Notes: a model not told the origin generated them from the letters alone. 64,000 bases of DNA from Streptomyces sp. CB01580 (GCF_001905795.1 NZ_LIXJ01000017.1:88717-152716); one strand, 5' to 3'. Shown: positions 17,616 to 25,939, counted from the stretch's first letter. Numbers and translations: made by a program.

Positions 17616-17813
17616 GATCCGCGCAAGAAATCCTGATCACCCGGCCGCCGCTTCCCGAGGAGCGCCCCTCCGTCAACCCGGCGCGCCGGAAAAGCACGCA
17701 ACAACCATGATTGACCTTTTGTCATCGGGTGACCACTTCACGGCCTTGCGGCGAAATGCGAAGCGCCCCAATTCTGGTGCGGCATCCATCTCACTACCGA
17801 AAGGATCCGCGCC

Positions 17814-18929
17814 ATGGCGCACCGTAAGGTCTATCTGGCGGTCGGCAGGACGAACACACGGATCTACCGCTTCGACCCGATCGACGGGGACACCCGCGTC
17901 GTCGGGAAGGTGCCGGCGTACGAGGCCGGTTACAGCGCCATGGGCGCGCAGTACCGGGGCGACGGCAAGGAACCCCTGCTCTTCGCCGTCAGCGACAACC
18001 GACTGGTCGTCATCGACGTGGAGACCGGAAAGGTCTCGGACGCGGTCGTCGAGGGCTTACCCAGTGGACTGACCTGGTACGACGGGGACATGGACGGCGA
18101 CGGGAAGAAGCTGCTCGTCGCGAGCGGCCCCGACATGCCCAGCTACACGATCGACGTGGCGGCCCGAACGGCGGTCCCCGGCCCCCGCCCGGGTCCGGGG
18201 CGCTGGGACGACTTCGCCCACCACCCGAAGGACGGCCGACTCATCTCGGTCGAGGGCGACAACGGCGACCTCCTGCACGTGGATCCTCGGAACGACCCCA
18301 TGAAGACCGTGCTCAAGCGGAAGGTCTTCCCGCCCGCCGAGGCCAGCGGCTCCAGCGGTTCCCGGAGGTCCTACTCGGCCACGTTCTTCGACTCGGCGGG
18401 TCACTTCTACGCCGTCGACTCGGCGGGCAACGTCAACCATCTCGACCTGACCGGTGGTTCCATACCCGGCCGCGCCGAGCGGATCGGGAACGGGAAGATC
18501 CCCGTCGACGGCCTGGAGGTCGTGAACGGAGCCGGGCGCATCACACCGATGCCGGTCGCTCCCAGCTACGACGAGATCGTCGTGACGAAGAAGTCCAACG
18601 GCGGTTGGCCGAGCTACGACCCGCAGGGACGTGTGTACAGCTTCGAGCTGACCATCACGGCCGTCGACAAGAACGACGGCAAGGGCAAGGAGACGTCCAG
18701 GTTCCGGATCTCGTTCGACCTGCGGTCGGCACACGGAGCGAAGGTCGAGGCATCCGGCGTCGACGTCACGCATGAGGACGGCAAGGCCTACCTCAGCTCC
18801 CAGGCCGACCAGTTGCTGTCAGCGGGGAATTCCCGGCCGATCGCCGTACAGATCACCGTGCCGGGCGACCCTGCCGAGCTGCCGTCCGAGTACCCGCTCG
18901 ACGGGCTGAGGGCCACGCGACTGGCCTGA
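17814..18929 (+). CDS. Cytoplasmic beta-propeller-like protein, function unknown
   Basis: A 371-residue protein with repeated blade-like strands (YRFDPIDGDTRVVGK, LVVIDVETGKVSD, VAVDS-type segments) resembling DUF6923-type propellers through residue 250, then a distinct C-terminal region with SFELTITAVDKNDGK and a predicted beta-sandwich character. No signal peptide or membrane segment is visible. ATG 17814 follows GAAAGGATCC. A strong hairpin begins ten bases after the stop. I do not recognise a function. Confidence 0.75.
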   Translation: MAHRKVYLAVGRTNTRIYRFDPIDGDTRVVGKVPAYEAGYSAMGAQYRGDGKEPLLFAVSDNRLVVIDVETGKVSDAVVEGLPSGLTWYDGDMDGDGKKLLVASGPDMPSYTIDVAARTAVPGPRPGPGRWDDFAHHPKDGRLISVEGDNGDLLHVDPRNDPMKTVLKRKVFPPAEASGSSGSRRSYSATFFDSAGHFYAVDSAGNVNHLDLTGGSIPGRAERIGNGKIPVDGLEVVNGAGRITPMPVAPSYDEIVVTKKSNGGWPSYDPQGRVYSFELTITAVDKNDGKGKETSRFRISFDLRSAHGAKVEASGVDVTHEDGKAYLSSQADQLLSAGNSRPIAVQITVPGDPAELPSEYPLDGLRATRLA

Positions 18930-18938
18930 CACCTGCCC

Positions 18939-18992
18939 GGGCCACCGCGACCGCGCACTGTCGTGCGGTCACGGTCGAGGTCGCGGTGGCCC
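18939..18992. terminator. Perfect 14-bp stem terminator
   Basis: GGGCCACCGCGACC (18939-18952) pairs perfectly with GGTCGCGGTGGCCC (18979-18992) around a 26-base loop that has its own GCAC/GTGC hairpin. It starts ten bases after the stop at 18929. Confidence 0.8.
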
Positions 18993-19143
18993 GCCGACAC
19001 CACCCGGCCCGCCCCGTCCCCACCCCACCCCCCTGCTTCCCGGCCCCGACCGACCACTGGCTGCGGGCTGCCGGGGGCGCGGCGGGCTGCCGACCGCGGT
19101 CTGACGGGTCACGTTGTCCGAGGCGTTTGGTGCAATGCTCGAC

Positions 19144-19308
19144 ATGACCGCTCTTGATGTCGCCCGAAGGCTCCCGGTCGTCGCCGTCTACGCCCTGCGG
19201 CCCCTGACGCCCGAGGTGGCGTCCGCGCTGAATCCGGACGTGACGTCGGCCCATCTGCGGGACAGCGCCGCGGCCATCGGCTACCCGCAGGGCGCGGCCG
19301 ACGCCTGA
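19144..19308 (+). CDS. Small hypothetical protein or fragment
   Basis: A 54-residue open frame with high GC3 encoding MTALDVARRLPVVAVYALRP and ending with QGAADA. The start could also be 19114. No motif was recognised and no clear Shine-Dalgarno precedes it. It may be the remnant of a longer gene. Confidence 0.35.
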   Translation: MTALDVARRLPVVAVYALRPLTPEVASALNPDVTSAHLRDSAAAIGYPQGAADA

Positions 19309-19610
19309 TCGCCCTCGGGCCGGACAGCGTCGAACAGCATCGGACGGCGTTGATCGGCGTTGATCGGCGTAGAACGATGTGGAACCGCCACACCTGACAA
19401 CGCCCGCGATGCCCCTGATGCACGTGATACCGACACTCGGCCATTCATGACCGATAGTGGCTTTCCCTCCACGTGTCACCCTCGGCGGTTGGTTTCATGG
19501 ACCGGTTGTCGGCGCCGCCGGCCGCTCGGCCGGTGGAGAGGGGGACGCGATGTCGTGGGTCATCGGGTACGGCGGTGCCCTGGGCCGCCGACGCACAGGA
19601 AGGGTGGCCG
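19309..19610. other. Intergenic region before the Mrr-like nuclease
   Basis: Nothing coding was recognised. A short direct repeat (GTTGATCGGC twice near 19349-19370) and an A+T-richer stretch around 19440-19500 are present; the latter probably contains the promoter for the gene starting at 19611. Confidence 0.5.
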
Positions 19611-20339
19611 ATGGGTAGCCGCCGACCGGCCCGGCCTCGCGTACGCCGCCCCTCGCCCCGGTCTCGCGTACGACGCCGCCCGGCCCGGTTCCGTGGGCGT
19701 CGGCGTCCGCGCACCGGTGAGGTCCTGGTGCTGGCCGTCGTCGCACTGTGGGTCCTCGGTGAGCTGGTGCGCTGGCTCGCCGGACACCTCTGGGTCGTCG
19801 CCGTCGCGCTCGGACTCGCCGCCGCAGGGGCCGTCCTGTGGTGGCGCCGACGGAACCAACGCGCCGGACAACGCCTGGCGGACGCCCGCGCCCTGCGCTA
19901 CTCGATGGCGCACATCGACCAACTGCACCACCGCGACTTCGAGTTCGCGATACGCGATCTGATGTACCGCGACGGCTGCACCGACGCGGTACAGGTCGGT
20001 GGCGCCGGGGACAACGGCGCCGACGTCAAGGCCACCGACCCCTACGGGCGGCGCTGGGTCATCCAGTGCAAGCACCGCCGCGCCGGACTGGCCGGGGCCG
20101 CTGTCGGAACACCTGCTCTGCAGGTCCTCAACGGTACGGGCCGGCCCGTGCACAAGGGCGATGTCATCGTCCTGGTCACCAACGGCCGCTTCTCCGGACC
20201 GGCCCTGGACTTCGCCAGATCGCAGCGCCTGCACCTGGTGGACCGGGCGACGCTGGCCACGTGGGCCGACGGACACCGCCCCCTGTGGGAACTGCTGCGC
20301 GCCGTGCCCTCTCCCCGAGCCCCCGGGCCGTCGTCCTGA
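19611..20339 (+). CDS. Membrane-anchored Mrr-like restriction endonuclease
   Basis: A 242-residue protein. After a very Arg/Pro-rich N-terminus come two hydrophobic helices (about residues 37-57 and 60-78), then a PD-(D/E)xK nuclease domain: HRDFEFAI, VGGAGDNGADV (Asp128) and WVIQCKH (Gln142, Lys144), the D...QxK signature of the Mrr_cat family. Such DNases cut modified or foreign DNA; tethering to the membrane fits a role at DNA entry, but this is inference. ATG 19611 follows AGGAAGG. It stands alone, convergent with a secreted-protein gene, with a shared hairpin between them. No methyltransferase partner is near. Confidence 0.82.
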   Translation: MGSRRPARPRVRRPSPRSRVRRRPARFRGRRRPRTGEVLVLAVVALWVLGELVRWLAGHLWVVAVALGLAAAGAVLWWRRRNQRAGQRLADARALRYSMAHIDQLHHRDFEFAIRDLMYRDGCTDAVQVGGAGDNGADVKATDPYGRRWVIQCKHRRAGLAGAAVGTPALQVLNGTGRPVHKGDVIVLVTNGRFSGPALDFARSQRLHLVDRATLATWADGHRPLWELLRAVPSPRAPGPSS

Positions 20340-20392
20340 CGGAGGCGGAGGCGGCGCTCCGGGGGCGGCCGGCCCAGCCCCGTCATGGGTGA

Positions 20393-20448
20393 GCGGCCGG
20401 GTGGCATCCGCCCGTTCCGTTTCCGGACCAACGACGCCACCCGGCCGC
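20393..20448. terminator. Bidirectional terminator, 13-bp perfect stem
   Basis: GCGGCCGGGTGGC (20393-20405) pairs with GCCACCCGGCCGC (20436-20448). It sits between the convergent nuclease gene and the secreted-protein gene. Confidence 0.75.
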
Positions 20449-20494
20449 GTACGTGCTCCTGCCCGTCGCTCCGTTCAGCCGCTCCCCGAGCGGG

Positions 20495-20953
20495 TCAGAA
20501 CACGAACGGTCCGGGCGACTGGGTGGACGACGCGTTGCAGGTCGCGGTGATGCCCATGACCACGACCTTGAGGGACTTGGCCTCCAGGCTGTCCCCCGAG
20601 GCGACGGTTCCACTGAGCGGGCCCGTGGAAACGGGGCTGCCCGCCGGGATGGCAGGGTTGGAGTTTCCGGTGAACGTCACCGTGCTCGTACCCTTGTTGG
20701 TGAGCGTGAGAGTCGATTTCACCGAGTTCGCCCCGACGTCGATGGGGGCGGTGATGGCGGAGGTCGAGAGGTTGATGGTCGCGGCCGTGCCGCTCTGGGT
20801 GGCGGTCAGGGTCGCGGTGCCCGAACCGTAGATGCCGCAGTTGAAGGAGATCGTGGCGGTGGTGGGGGTGACCGCACCGGCCGTGGAAGTCAGCGCGAGC
20901 ATGCCCGCGGCGAGAGCGGAACAGACAGCTGTCCGCCGTATGCCATGCCTCAT
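20495..20953 (-). CDS. Small secreted protein, function unknown
   Basis: A 152-residue protein with an N-terminal signal peptide (MRHGIRRTAVCSALAAGMLA then LTSTAGA) and a mature part of Thr/Ser-rich beta strands with two cysteines (NCG and TCN) that could form one disulfide. The pattern matches small Streptomyces exported proteins of immunoglobulin-like fold without known function. The start is ATG 20953. It is convergent with the Mrr-like gene. Confidence 0.75.
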   Translation of the reverse strand: MRHGIRRTAVCSALAAGMLALTSTAGAVTPTTATISFNCGIYGSGTATLTATQSGTAATINLSTSAITAPIDVGANSVKSTLTLTNKGTSTVTFTGNSNPAIPAGSPVSTGPLSGTVASGDSLEAKSLKVVVMGITATCNASSTQSPGPFVF

Positions 20954-21273
20954 GATGGTTTGGCCCTTCGTGTGGGGGGATCACCGGCGCGAGTTCGCGG
21001 TACCACGCCGGAACGTCGCACTCCCCTGACAACCCGTCAGGGAGATGACTCCCTTATTGAGGCACGGCCCCCTTGAGACAACAAGGCACATCGCCATGAT
21101 TTTTGACATGCTCCGACCAAGCTGGACCGAGGTTCCGGTCGTCCCGTCGCGGTGGCCGTCCGACCGGCGCCCCGGCCGGACACCGACTGAGCGGTCCGGG
21201 CCGCCCTCGCCCTCGCCGTCGCCGGAGTCCGGACCGCGCAGCGAAATCAAGCGGCGGCGAAATCGAACGGCAG
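20954..21273. other. Intergenic region upstream of the secreted-protein gene
   Basis: No gene was recognised. The left 110 bp would hold the promoter of the minus-strand secreted protein; an A+T-rich patch at 21050-21110 (TTATTGAGGC, ATGATTTTTGACATG) is the best promoter candidate. Confidence 0.5.
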
Positions 21274-21317
21274 CAAAAAGACATCGGACCTGAGGCGTGA
21301 AGACGACAGGTCCGATG
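21274..21317 (-). terminator. Canonical intrinsic terminator of the lectin gene
   Basis: Read on the minus strand, CATCGGACCTG and CAGGTCCGATG form a perfect 11-bp stem (21307-21317 with 21282-21292) followed by a TCTTTTTGC U-tract. It lies about 60 bases after the lectin stop. Confidence 0.85.
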
Positions 21318-21376
21318 CCGTGATGGGGATACAGGAGTTACCGGAAGGAATCCCGGACCGATATCACCGAGAGGAT

Positions 21377-21853
21377 TCAGTCCCCGGTGTTGGTGGCCCA
21401 GACCGGACGCCTGTCCTTGTTGTAGACGACGACGTTGCCGTCGTCCTGGACGGCGAGGTACGCGCCCTTGCGCCAGGTGTCGGAGGCCCACAGCGGGCGC
21501 CCACCGCGGTCGTACAGGACGAAGTTGCCGTCCTCCTGCATGACGGCGTGGTCACCATTGGGGTACGCACCGGGCGCCTGCCACGCCGGGCGATTGTCCT
21601 TGTAGAGAACGAGGTTCCCGTCCTGCTGCAAACGCAGGATGGCCCGGCCGTTGCCCGAGGTCCAGGCCTGGTTCTTCCGCAGCGTCGCCCTCGGATGGAT
21701 CAGCGTGTCGGATGCGGGGCGCGCCTCGGCGGCCCGGGAGGAACGTGCCGCGTCCGGCGCGGACACGGAGGCCTGGGCGGCACCCGCCGACGTACCACCG
21801 ACCGCGAGGACCGCGGTCGCGACGGCGAGGAACGGAAAGGTACGGAGTTTCAT
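21377..21853 (-). CDS. Secreted bulb-type (GNA-like) mannose-binding lectin
   Basis: A 158-residue protein with a signal peptide (MKLRTFPFLAVATAVLA) and a mature B-lectin domain. The three mannose-binding sites are visible as LQQDGNLVLY, MQEDGNFVLY and VQDDGNVVVY, each matching QxDxNxVxY. Such lectins bind alpha-mannosides and occur in Streptomyces as free proteins or attached to enzymes; here there is no catalytic domain. ATG 21853 follows GAAGGGAAG, so the 16-residue upstream extension of the frame is not used. The gene is monocistronic with its own intrinsic terminator. Confidence 0.92.
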   Translation of the reverse strand: MKLRTFPFLAVATAVLAVGGTSAGAAQASVSAPDAARSSRAAEARPASDTLIHPRATLRKNQAWTSGNGRAILRLQQDGNLVLYKDNRPAWQAPGAYPNGDHAVMQEDGNFVLYDRGGRPLWASDTWRKGAYLAVQDDGNVVVYNKDRRPVWATNTGD

Positions 21854-21959
21854 CGTCTTCCCTTCACGGATCAGAAGCCCTGTTTTCCGGGGCCACGCCA
21901 TGAAACTCCGCCATGTCTCGGGAAGGAAAGCGGCTCACGGAAATCCCCAATAATTCGGG

Positions 21960-22292
21960 ATGACCGAAATCCATATCAGCACGGTAAATTCCGCATGCCC
22001 GCAGGGGACCACCTCACGAATCCGGTGGGGCGTCCCGTCCCGCCCGGCCCTGTCGTCACGTTTCCGGGCCGTGTTGTTCAGCGAACTCGGAGACAGGATC
22101 GCCGACCGGGGCCGGGTACGTTTCCCGGCGTACACGCCCGAAGGCCGCCGTCGGCCGGTCACTGTCGCGCAGCGCCTCACCGCCTACTGGGGACAACAGG
22201 TGTTCGTCGAAGCCGAAGACCTGTGCCGCGTCAGGCTCTGCCTCGCGGGACGCGAAACGCTGCCGGAGCCGTCGGAGGCGCGCCCCCGCTGA
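21960..22292 (+). CDS. Hypothetical protein of 110 residues
   Basis: The frame from ATG 21960 shows strong GC3 bias over its second half (LGDRIADRGRVRFPAYTP to the end) and no homology I recognise. There is no convincing Shine-Dalgarno. It is divergent from the lectin gene and convergent with the TetR gene 23 bases away. Confidence 0.4.
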   Translation: MTEIHISTVNSACPQGTTSRIRWGVPSRPALSSRFRAVLFSELGDRIADRGRVRFPAYTPEGRRRPVTVAQRLTAYWGQQVFVEAEDLCRVRLCLAGRETLPEPSEARPR

Positions 22293-22315
22293 TGCGGGCG
22301 CGGCCTCACGTGACC

Positions 22316-22999
22316 TCAGCGCGTCGAGTCTCTCGCCAGCGTCACCACGAGCCGGGCGGTGGTGTCCACGAGTTCCTCGTCGATCGGCTTGCCGAGCACC
22401 AGAACCCGGTAGTAGAGGGGGCCGAGCAGCAGATCCACAAGACGATCGACGGTTTGGTCGTCGACGTTCAGATCGTGGCCGCGCGCGAGGAGTGCGCGCA
22501 GCCCGGCGACGTCCCGTTCGCGCTGTTCGCGAAGGAAACCGTCGCGCAGTGAGGCGGCGGTGTCCTCGTCCAATTGGGCATGGCCGAGAAGGGCCTGCAT
22601 CACCTGGCCGGCCGGCTCCTCGAAGAAGTCGGCCACGCGCTGGAGATGGTTCTTGAGATCGCCTTGCGGGTCGTCCTCCCCCGCACGCCATTCCAGTGCC
22701 TCGCGAGCGTCGTCGCTGAGCGTGTCCAGCAGGATCTCGACCTTCGATTTCCACCAGCGGTAGATCGTCTGCTTGGCCACGCCCGCACGCTGGGCGATGC
22801 CTTCCATGGTCAAGGCGGCGAACCCGCGCTCGACCAGGAGGTCGTCCGCGGCCCGGAGCACCGCGAGCCGGACGCTCTCACTGCGTCGGGGGCCGGTTCG
22901 GCTGACGACAGGACTCTGCTGACGGACCGGCTGGGCTTTCCGCGTGGCGCTGATGGTTCCTTCAACCTCTCGAGTCGTACGTTTCCGTGATTCTGACAC
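22316..22999 (-). CDS. TetR-family repressor of the adjacent MFS exporter
   Basis: About 227 residues. The TetR helix-turn-helix lies at roughly residues 45-90 (RGFAALTMEGIAQRAGVAKQ then TIYRWWKSK). The C-terminal ligand domain resembles the TetR_C group with the ALLGHAQ and LLGPLYYRVL segments. It lies 36 bp downstream of the MFS gene on the same strand and is probably co-transcribed with it. The first 30 residues are weakly TetR-like and the GTG start at 22999 has a poor Shine-Dalgarno, so a start up to 30 codons later is possible. A double operator upstream of the exporter is its likely target. Confidence 0.88.
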   Translation of the reverse strand: MSESRKRTTREVEGTISATRKAQPVRQQSPVVSRTGPRRSESVRLAVLRAADDLLVERGFAALTMEGIAQRAGVAKQTIYRWWKSKVEILLDTLSDDAREALEWRAGEDDPQGDLKNHLQRVADFFEEPAGQVMQALLGHAQLDEDTAASLRDGFLREQRERDVAGLRALLARGHDLNVDDQTVDRLVDLLLGPLYYRVLVLGKPIDEELVDTTARLVVTLARDSTR

Positions 23000-23035
23000 A
23001 GCCGAGTCCGCCGGGGCGTGGATGGTGCGGACGGG

Positions 23036-24259
23036 TCAGGCGGTCTTCCTGGTACCGCGGATCAGGCTGATCAGTACGCAGAGCGCGAGTGCGGCCACCA
23101 CCGCGCTGAACGTCTCTCCGGCCGGGCGCAGGCCGGTCTTCCGGATCAGGACCCCTACGCCGATGGCGGGCACGGCGAGCATGGAGTACAGGACGGCGAA
23201 GAAGGTGGAGACCGCGGCGCCGCGGTGCTGCGGGGCACTGCGCGTGGTGATGCCGCCGATTCCGTGACCGACGGCGATTCCCGTCGCCAGTCCGTTCACC
23301 GCGGCGCCGATGAGCAGAGGCGCGAGGGTACCGGTTGCCATGGCCACCGCGATCAGGGCGGCGGCGACGATCAGTCCGACGCATGCCACGGGCAACGCCG
23401 TGCCGGGCCGGAGGAGGCGGACCAGAAGCTGACCGAAGGCGGTGCACGCGAAGGCGATGAAGACCACGAGGCCGGTCAGCGTATGGCTGGACTGGTTCAG
23501 CACGGTCCCCAGGAACAGGCCCGTCACGGCGGTGAGGACACCGAGAACGGCGAAACCGGCGCCTGCCGCCATGGCCGAGCGCAGGAAGTCCGACCGGATC
23601 TCGCTCGGAATGTGCAGGGGCTGGAACCGGAGGGAGAAGCCGGTCCGGTGGTCGGAGCTCTCGCCGCTCATCACGACCCCGAGCATGCCGATGGCGGCGA
23701 GGACCAGCATGACCACCCAGGGCGTACGGAGCGGAGACCGCGCGACGTCCGCCAGGACGCCCGCCAGCAGCGTGCCGCACGCGAGGCCGCCCATGTTCGC
23801 GAACAGTGCGAGCGTGGCCGGCTTGACGCGGCTGTGCTGTCCGAGCCGTTCGGTGAGCGAGGCGGTGGCGGCACCGGTGACGAGCGCTGCGGAGAAGCCG
23901 GAGACGACCCGTGCGACGAGCATCGCCGTGACGTTCTGGGCGAGTACGAACACCAGGGCGGCGCACACGGACAGCAAGGTCGAGGCGATCAGGACGGGGC
24001 GGCGCCCCACCTGGTCGGAGAGCCGCCCGAGGGCCAGCAGTCCGACCACGACGCCGATGGCGTAGACGGCGAAGACCACCGTGACGGTGAACGGTGTGAA
24101 GCCAAAAGCTTCTCCGTACAGCGGATAGAGAGGCGTGGGCGCCGTCGTGCCCGCCATGGTGATCCAGAAGGCGAAGGCCACGCCGAACACGGCCGGGCCG
24201 TTGCCGCGGGCCCTTGTCGTCGCGCCGGTCCGATCAGCGGGGATGGTCGATTTTTCCAC
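23036..24259 (-). CDS. MFS drug exporter
   Basis: A 407-residue protein with twelve predicted transmembrane helices, starting TMAGTTAPTPLYPLY in TM1, and the loop 2-3 motif GRLSDQVGRRP characteristic of drug:H+ antiporters. Start chosen at GTG 24259, preceded by GAGAGG at eight bases; the upstream open frame to 24319 overlaps the operators. With the TetR gene it forms a two-gene efflux unit. The substrate is unknown; it may be a macrolide or an unrelated toxin. Confidence 0.9.
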   Translation of the reverse strand: MEKSTIPADRTGATTRARGNGPAVFGVAFAFWITMAGTTAPTPLYPLYGEAFGFTPFTVTVVFAVYAIGVVVGLLALGRLSDQVGRRPVLIASTLLSVCAALVFVLAQNVTAMLVARVVSGFSAALVTGAATASLTERLGQHSRVKPATLALFANMGGLACGTLLAGVLADVARSPLRTPWVVMLVLAAIGMLGVVMSGESSDHRTGFSLRFQPLHIPSEIRSDFLRSAMAAGAGFAVLGVLTAVTGLFLGTVLNQSSHTLTGLVVFIAFACTAFGQLLVRLLRPGTALPVACVGLIVAAALIAVAMATGTLAPLLIGAAVNGLATGIAVGHGIGGITTRSAPQHRGAAVSTFFAVLYSMLAVPAIGVGVLIRKTGLRPAGETFSAVVAALALCVLISLIRGTRKTA

Positions 24260-24312
24260 TGGAGTGACCTCTCGGGAGTGCGGTTGTGACTGGATCAGCA
24301 GAGCAGGAAGAA

Positions 24313-24362
24313 TAGACACACCGTTGCGTCTAGCTCGGAGATTAGACGAGGCGTTGCGTCAA
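24313..24362. promoter_or_regulatory. Two tandem 20-bp palindromic operators
   Basis: TAGACACACCGTTGCGTCTA (24313-24332) is a 20-bp imperfect palindrome (16 of 20 positions symmetric), and a second copy, TAGACGAGGCGTTGCGTCAA (24343-24362), begins 30 bp later. The consensus is TAGACnnnnCGTTGCGTCnA. Both lie 50-100 bp upstream of the MFS start, where a TetR regulator would block the promoter. Confidence 0.75.
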
Positions 24363-24478
24363 CTCAATGGGGTGCCGTGCGCGTGATCCCGCCGTCCGCT
24401 CGCCCCACCGGGAGGCGCCCAGCGAGCTGACGCCCCATCAGAATGGGGCGGTCGTCACCGAAGTCGCCGAAAAAACGT

Positions 24479-24509
24479 GGTGACCGACGTCCCGGCGGCG
24501 GGCTAGGGT
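24479..24509 (+). promoter_or_regulatory. Likely promoter of the leader ORF and glycosyltransferase
   Basis: A GTGACC -35 and TAGGGT -10 spaced by 18 bases. The expected start point, about seven bases after the -10, coincides with the leader ATG at 24517, so the transcript would be leaderless. Confidence 0.5.
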
Positions 24510-24516
24510 GCCGAGC

Positions 24517-24543
24517 ATGCACTTGTTCCAGATCTACGGCTGA
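24517..24543 (+). CDS. Leaderless eight-residue leader peptide MHLFQIYG
   Basis: ATG CAC TTG TTC CAG ATC TAC GGC TGA begins eight bases after a -10-like TAGGGT and has no Shine-Dalgarno. It is followed by GC-rich hairpins (24549-24564 and 24586-24617) before the glycosyltransferase start at 24678. This is the layout of ribosome-mediated attenuation known for macrolide-resistance genes, in which drug-stalled ribosomes on a short ORF change the downstream RNA fold. Coding status is inferred from position and architecture only. Confidence 0.5.
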   Translation: MHLFQIYG

Positions 24544-24548
24544 CGCGG

Positions 24549-24617
24549 GCGGGGCAGACCCCGCTCTCGTATCGCACCCCCATGTGCCGCTCCCGCGACG
24601 GGTTTTCTTCTCGCGGC
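24549..24617 (+). promoter_or_regulatory. Candidate attenuator hairpins in the glycosyltransferase leader
   Basis: GCGGGG/CCCCGC (24549-24554 with 24559-24564, loop CAGA) starts six bases after the leader-peptide stop. Further on, CCGCGA (24593-24598) pairs with TCGCGG (24611-24616) around a U-rich loop, and GCCGC (24586-24590) competes for GCGGC (24613-24617). The competing pairings could form terminator and antiterminator states. Confidence 0.4.
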
Positions 24618-24677
24618 AGTGAGCGCACGGGTTCGTGTTGCCCCTTTTCGCCATGGACCTGAAATGAGTGATCTTCC

Positions 24678-25853
24678 ATGACTCGTCGCCGTGCCCACAT
24701 CGCGATGGTCGGCATTCCCGTCGTCAGTCACGTCCTGCCCAGTCTCGAGGTCATCCGCGAGTTGGTGGCCCGGGGCCATCGGGTGACCTACGCCAACGGC
24801 TCAGCGGTGGCCGACCGGATCACGGCCGCCGGCGCCGAACTGGTCCCGTGCGCCTCCACGTTGCCGGTCGCCGACAACAACTGGCCCGACGACCCCGTCG
24901 CCGTGATGGACCTCTTCCTCGGCAACGCCGTTCAGGCACTCCCCCAGCTGCGGGCCGCCTACGACCACGACCCGGCTGACCTCTACCTGTACGACATCGG
25001 CGCCTACGCCGCACGCGCCCTCGCCGAGGCTCAGGGCCGGCCCCTGATGCAGCTGTCCCCGACCTACGTGGCCTGGGACGGCTACGACCAGGACGTCGCG
25101 GCACACCTGTGGCGGCTGCCGGGCGCCGACGCGTACCGGACGAGGTTCGCGCGGTGGCTCGCCGAGTGCGGGGCGTCCACCACCGACGTGGACGCCTTCT
25201 CCGGCCGCCCCGCACGGACCCTCGCGCTGATCACCCGGGCGATGCAGCCGCACGCCGACCGGGTCGACACCGGCACGGTGACCTTCGTCGGACCCTGCTT
25301 CGACGCCCGTGAGAGTGAGGGAAGCTGGACCCGCCCGGCCGCGGCGGAGAACGTGCTGCTGGTCTCCCTGGGATCGGCGTTCACCCGTCGGCCGGAGTTC
25401 TACCGCCAGTGCCTGGCGGCCTTCGGTGGCCGGCCCGGCTGGCACGTCGTCCTCCAGATCGGGAAGTACACCGATCCACGAGAACTCGGCACCATCCCGT
25501 CCAACGTCGAGGTGCACTCCTGGGTCCCGCAGCGGGCGATCCTGGAGCAGGCGGACGCCTTCGTCACCCACGCCGGTATGGGCGGCTGCGGCGAAGGGCT
25601 GATGGCCGGTGTTCCGATGATCGCCGTCCCCCAGGCCGCCGATCAGTTCACCAACGCCGACCGCCTCGTGGAACTGGGCGTGGCCCGCCGGATCGACACC
25701 GAGGATGCCACCGCCGAGACCCTGCGGAACGCCTTGGACGGGCTCGTCGCCGACGCGGAGGTCGCCCGCCGCTCGGCGCAGCTGCGCGCCGACGCACGGG
25801 CCGAGGGCGGCACCATGCGGGCCGCCGATCTCATCGAGAACCTGCTGGACTGA
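24678..25853 (+). CDS. Macrolide-inactivating glycosyltransferase (Mgt/OleD family)
   Basis: A 391-residue GT-B fold, GT1-family enzyme. The N-terminus HIAMVGIPVVSHVLPSLEVI and RELVARGHRVTYAN closely follow OleD and Mgt, which add glucose from UDP-glucose to macrolides. The C-terminal sugar-nucleotide motif is visible as WVPQRAILEQ, THAGMGGCGEGL and VPQAADQ. The catalytic His of this family (SAHGHVNP in OleD) corresponds to VVSHVLP here, so the dyad His seems retained. ATG 24678 overlaps the stop of a five-codon ORF (ATGA), which itself overlaps another mini-ORF starting at 24653. A bidirectional terminator follows. Role in self-resistance is inferred. Confidence 0.92.
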   Translation: MTRRRAHIAMVGIPVVSHVLPSLEVIRELVARGHRVTYANGSAVADRITAAGAELVPCASTLPVADNNWPDDPVAVMDLFLGNAVQALPQLRAAYDHDPADLYLYDIGAYAARALAEAQGRPLMQLSPTYVAWDGYDQDVAAHLWRLPGADAYRTRFARWLAECGASTTDVDAFSGRPARTLALITRAMQPHADRVDTGTVTFVGPCFDARESEGSWTRPAAAENVLLVSLGSAFTRRPEFYRQCLAAFGGRPGWHVVLQIGKYTDPRELGTIPSNVEVHSWVPQRAILEQADAFVTHAGMGGCGEGLMAGVPMIAVPQAADQFTNADRLVELGVARRIDTEDATAETLRNALDGLVADAEVARRSAQLRADARAEGGTMRAADLIENLLD

Positions 25854-25889
25854 TCCCGGCCTCCGGGGGATCGCGCCAGACCGGGTGCG

Positions 25890-25933
25890 GACCGGGGGGT
25901 GGTGAAGCGGGTTCCGATTCACCACCCCCGGTC
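25890..25933. terminator. Bidirectional terminator, 16-bp stem
   Basis: GACCGGGGGGTGGTGAA (25890-25906) pairs with TTCACCACCCCCGGTC (25918-25933) with a single bulged G. It lies between the convergent glycosyltransferase and DUF6009 genes. Confidence 0.8.
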
Positions 25934-25939
25934 CGTCGG

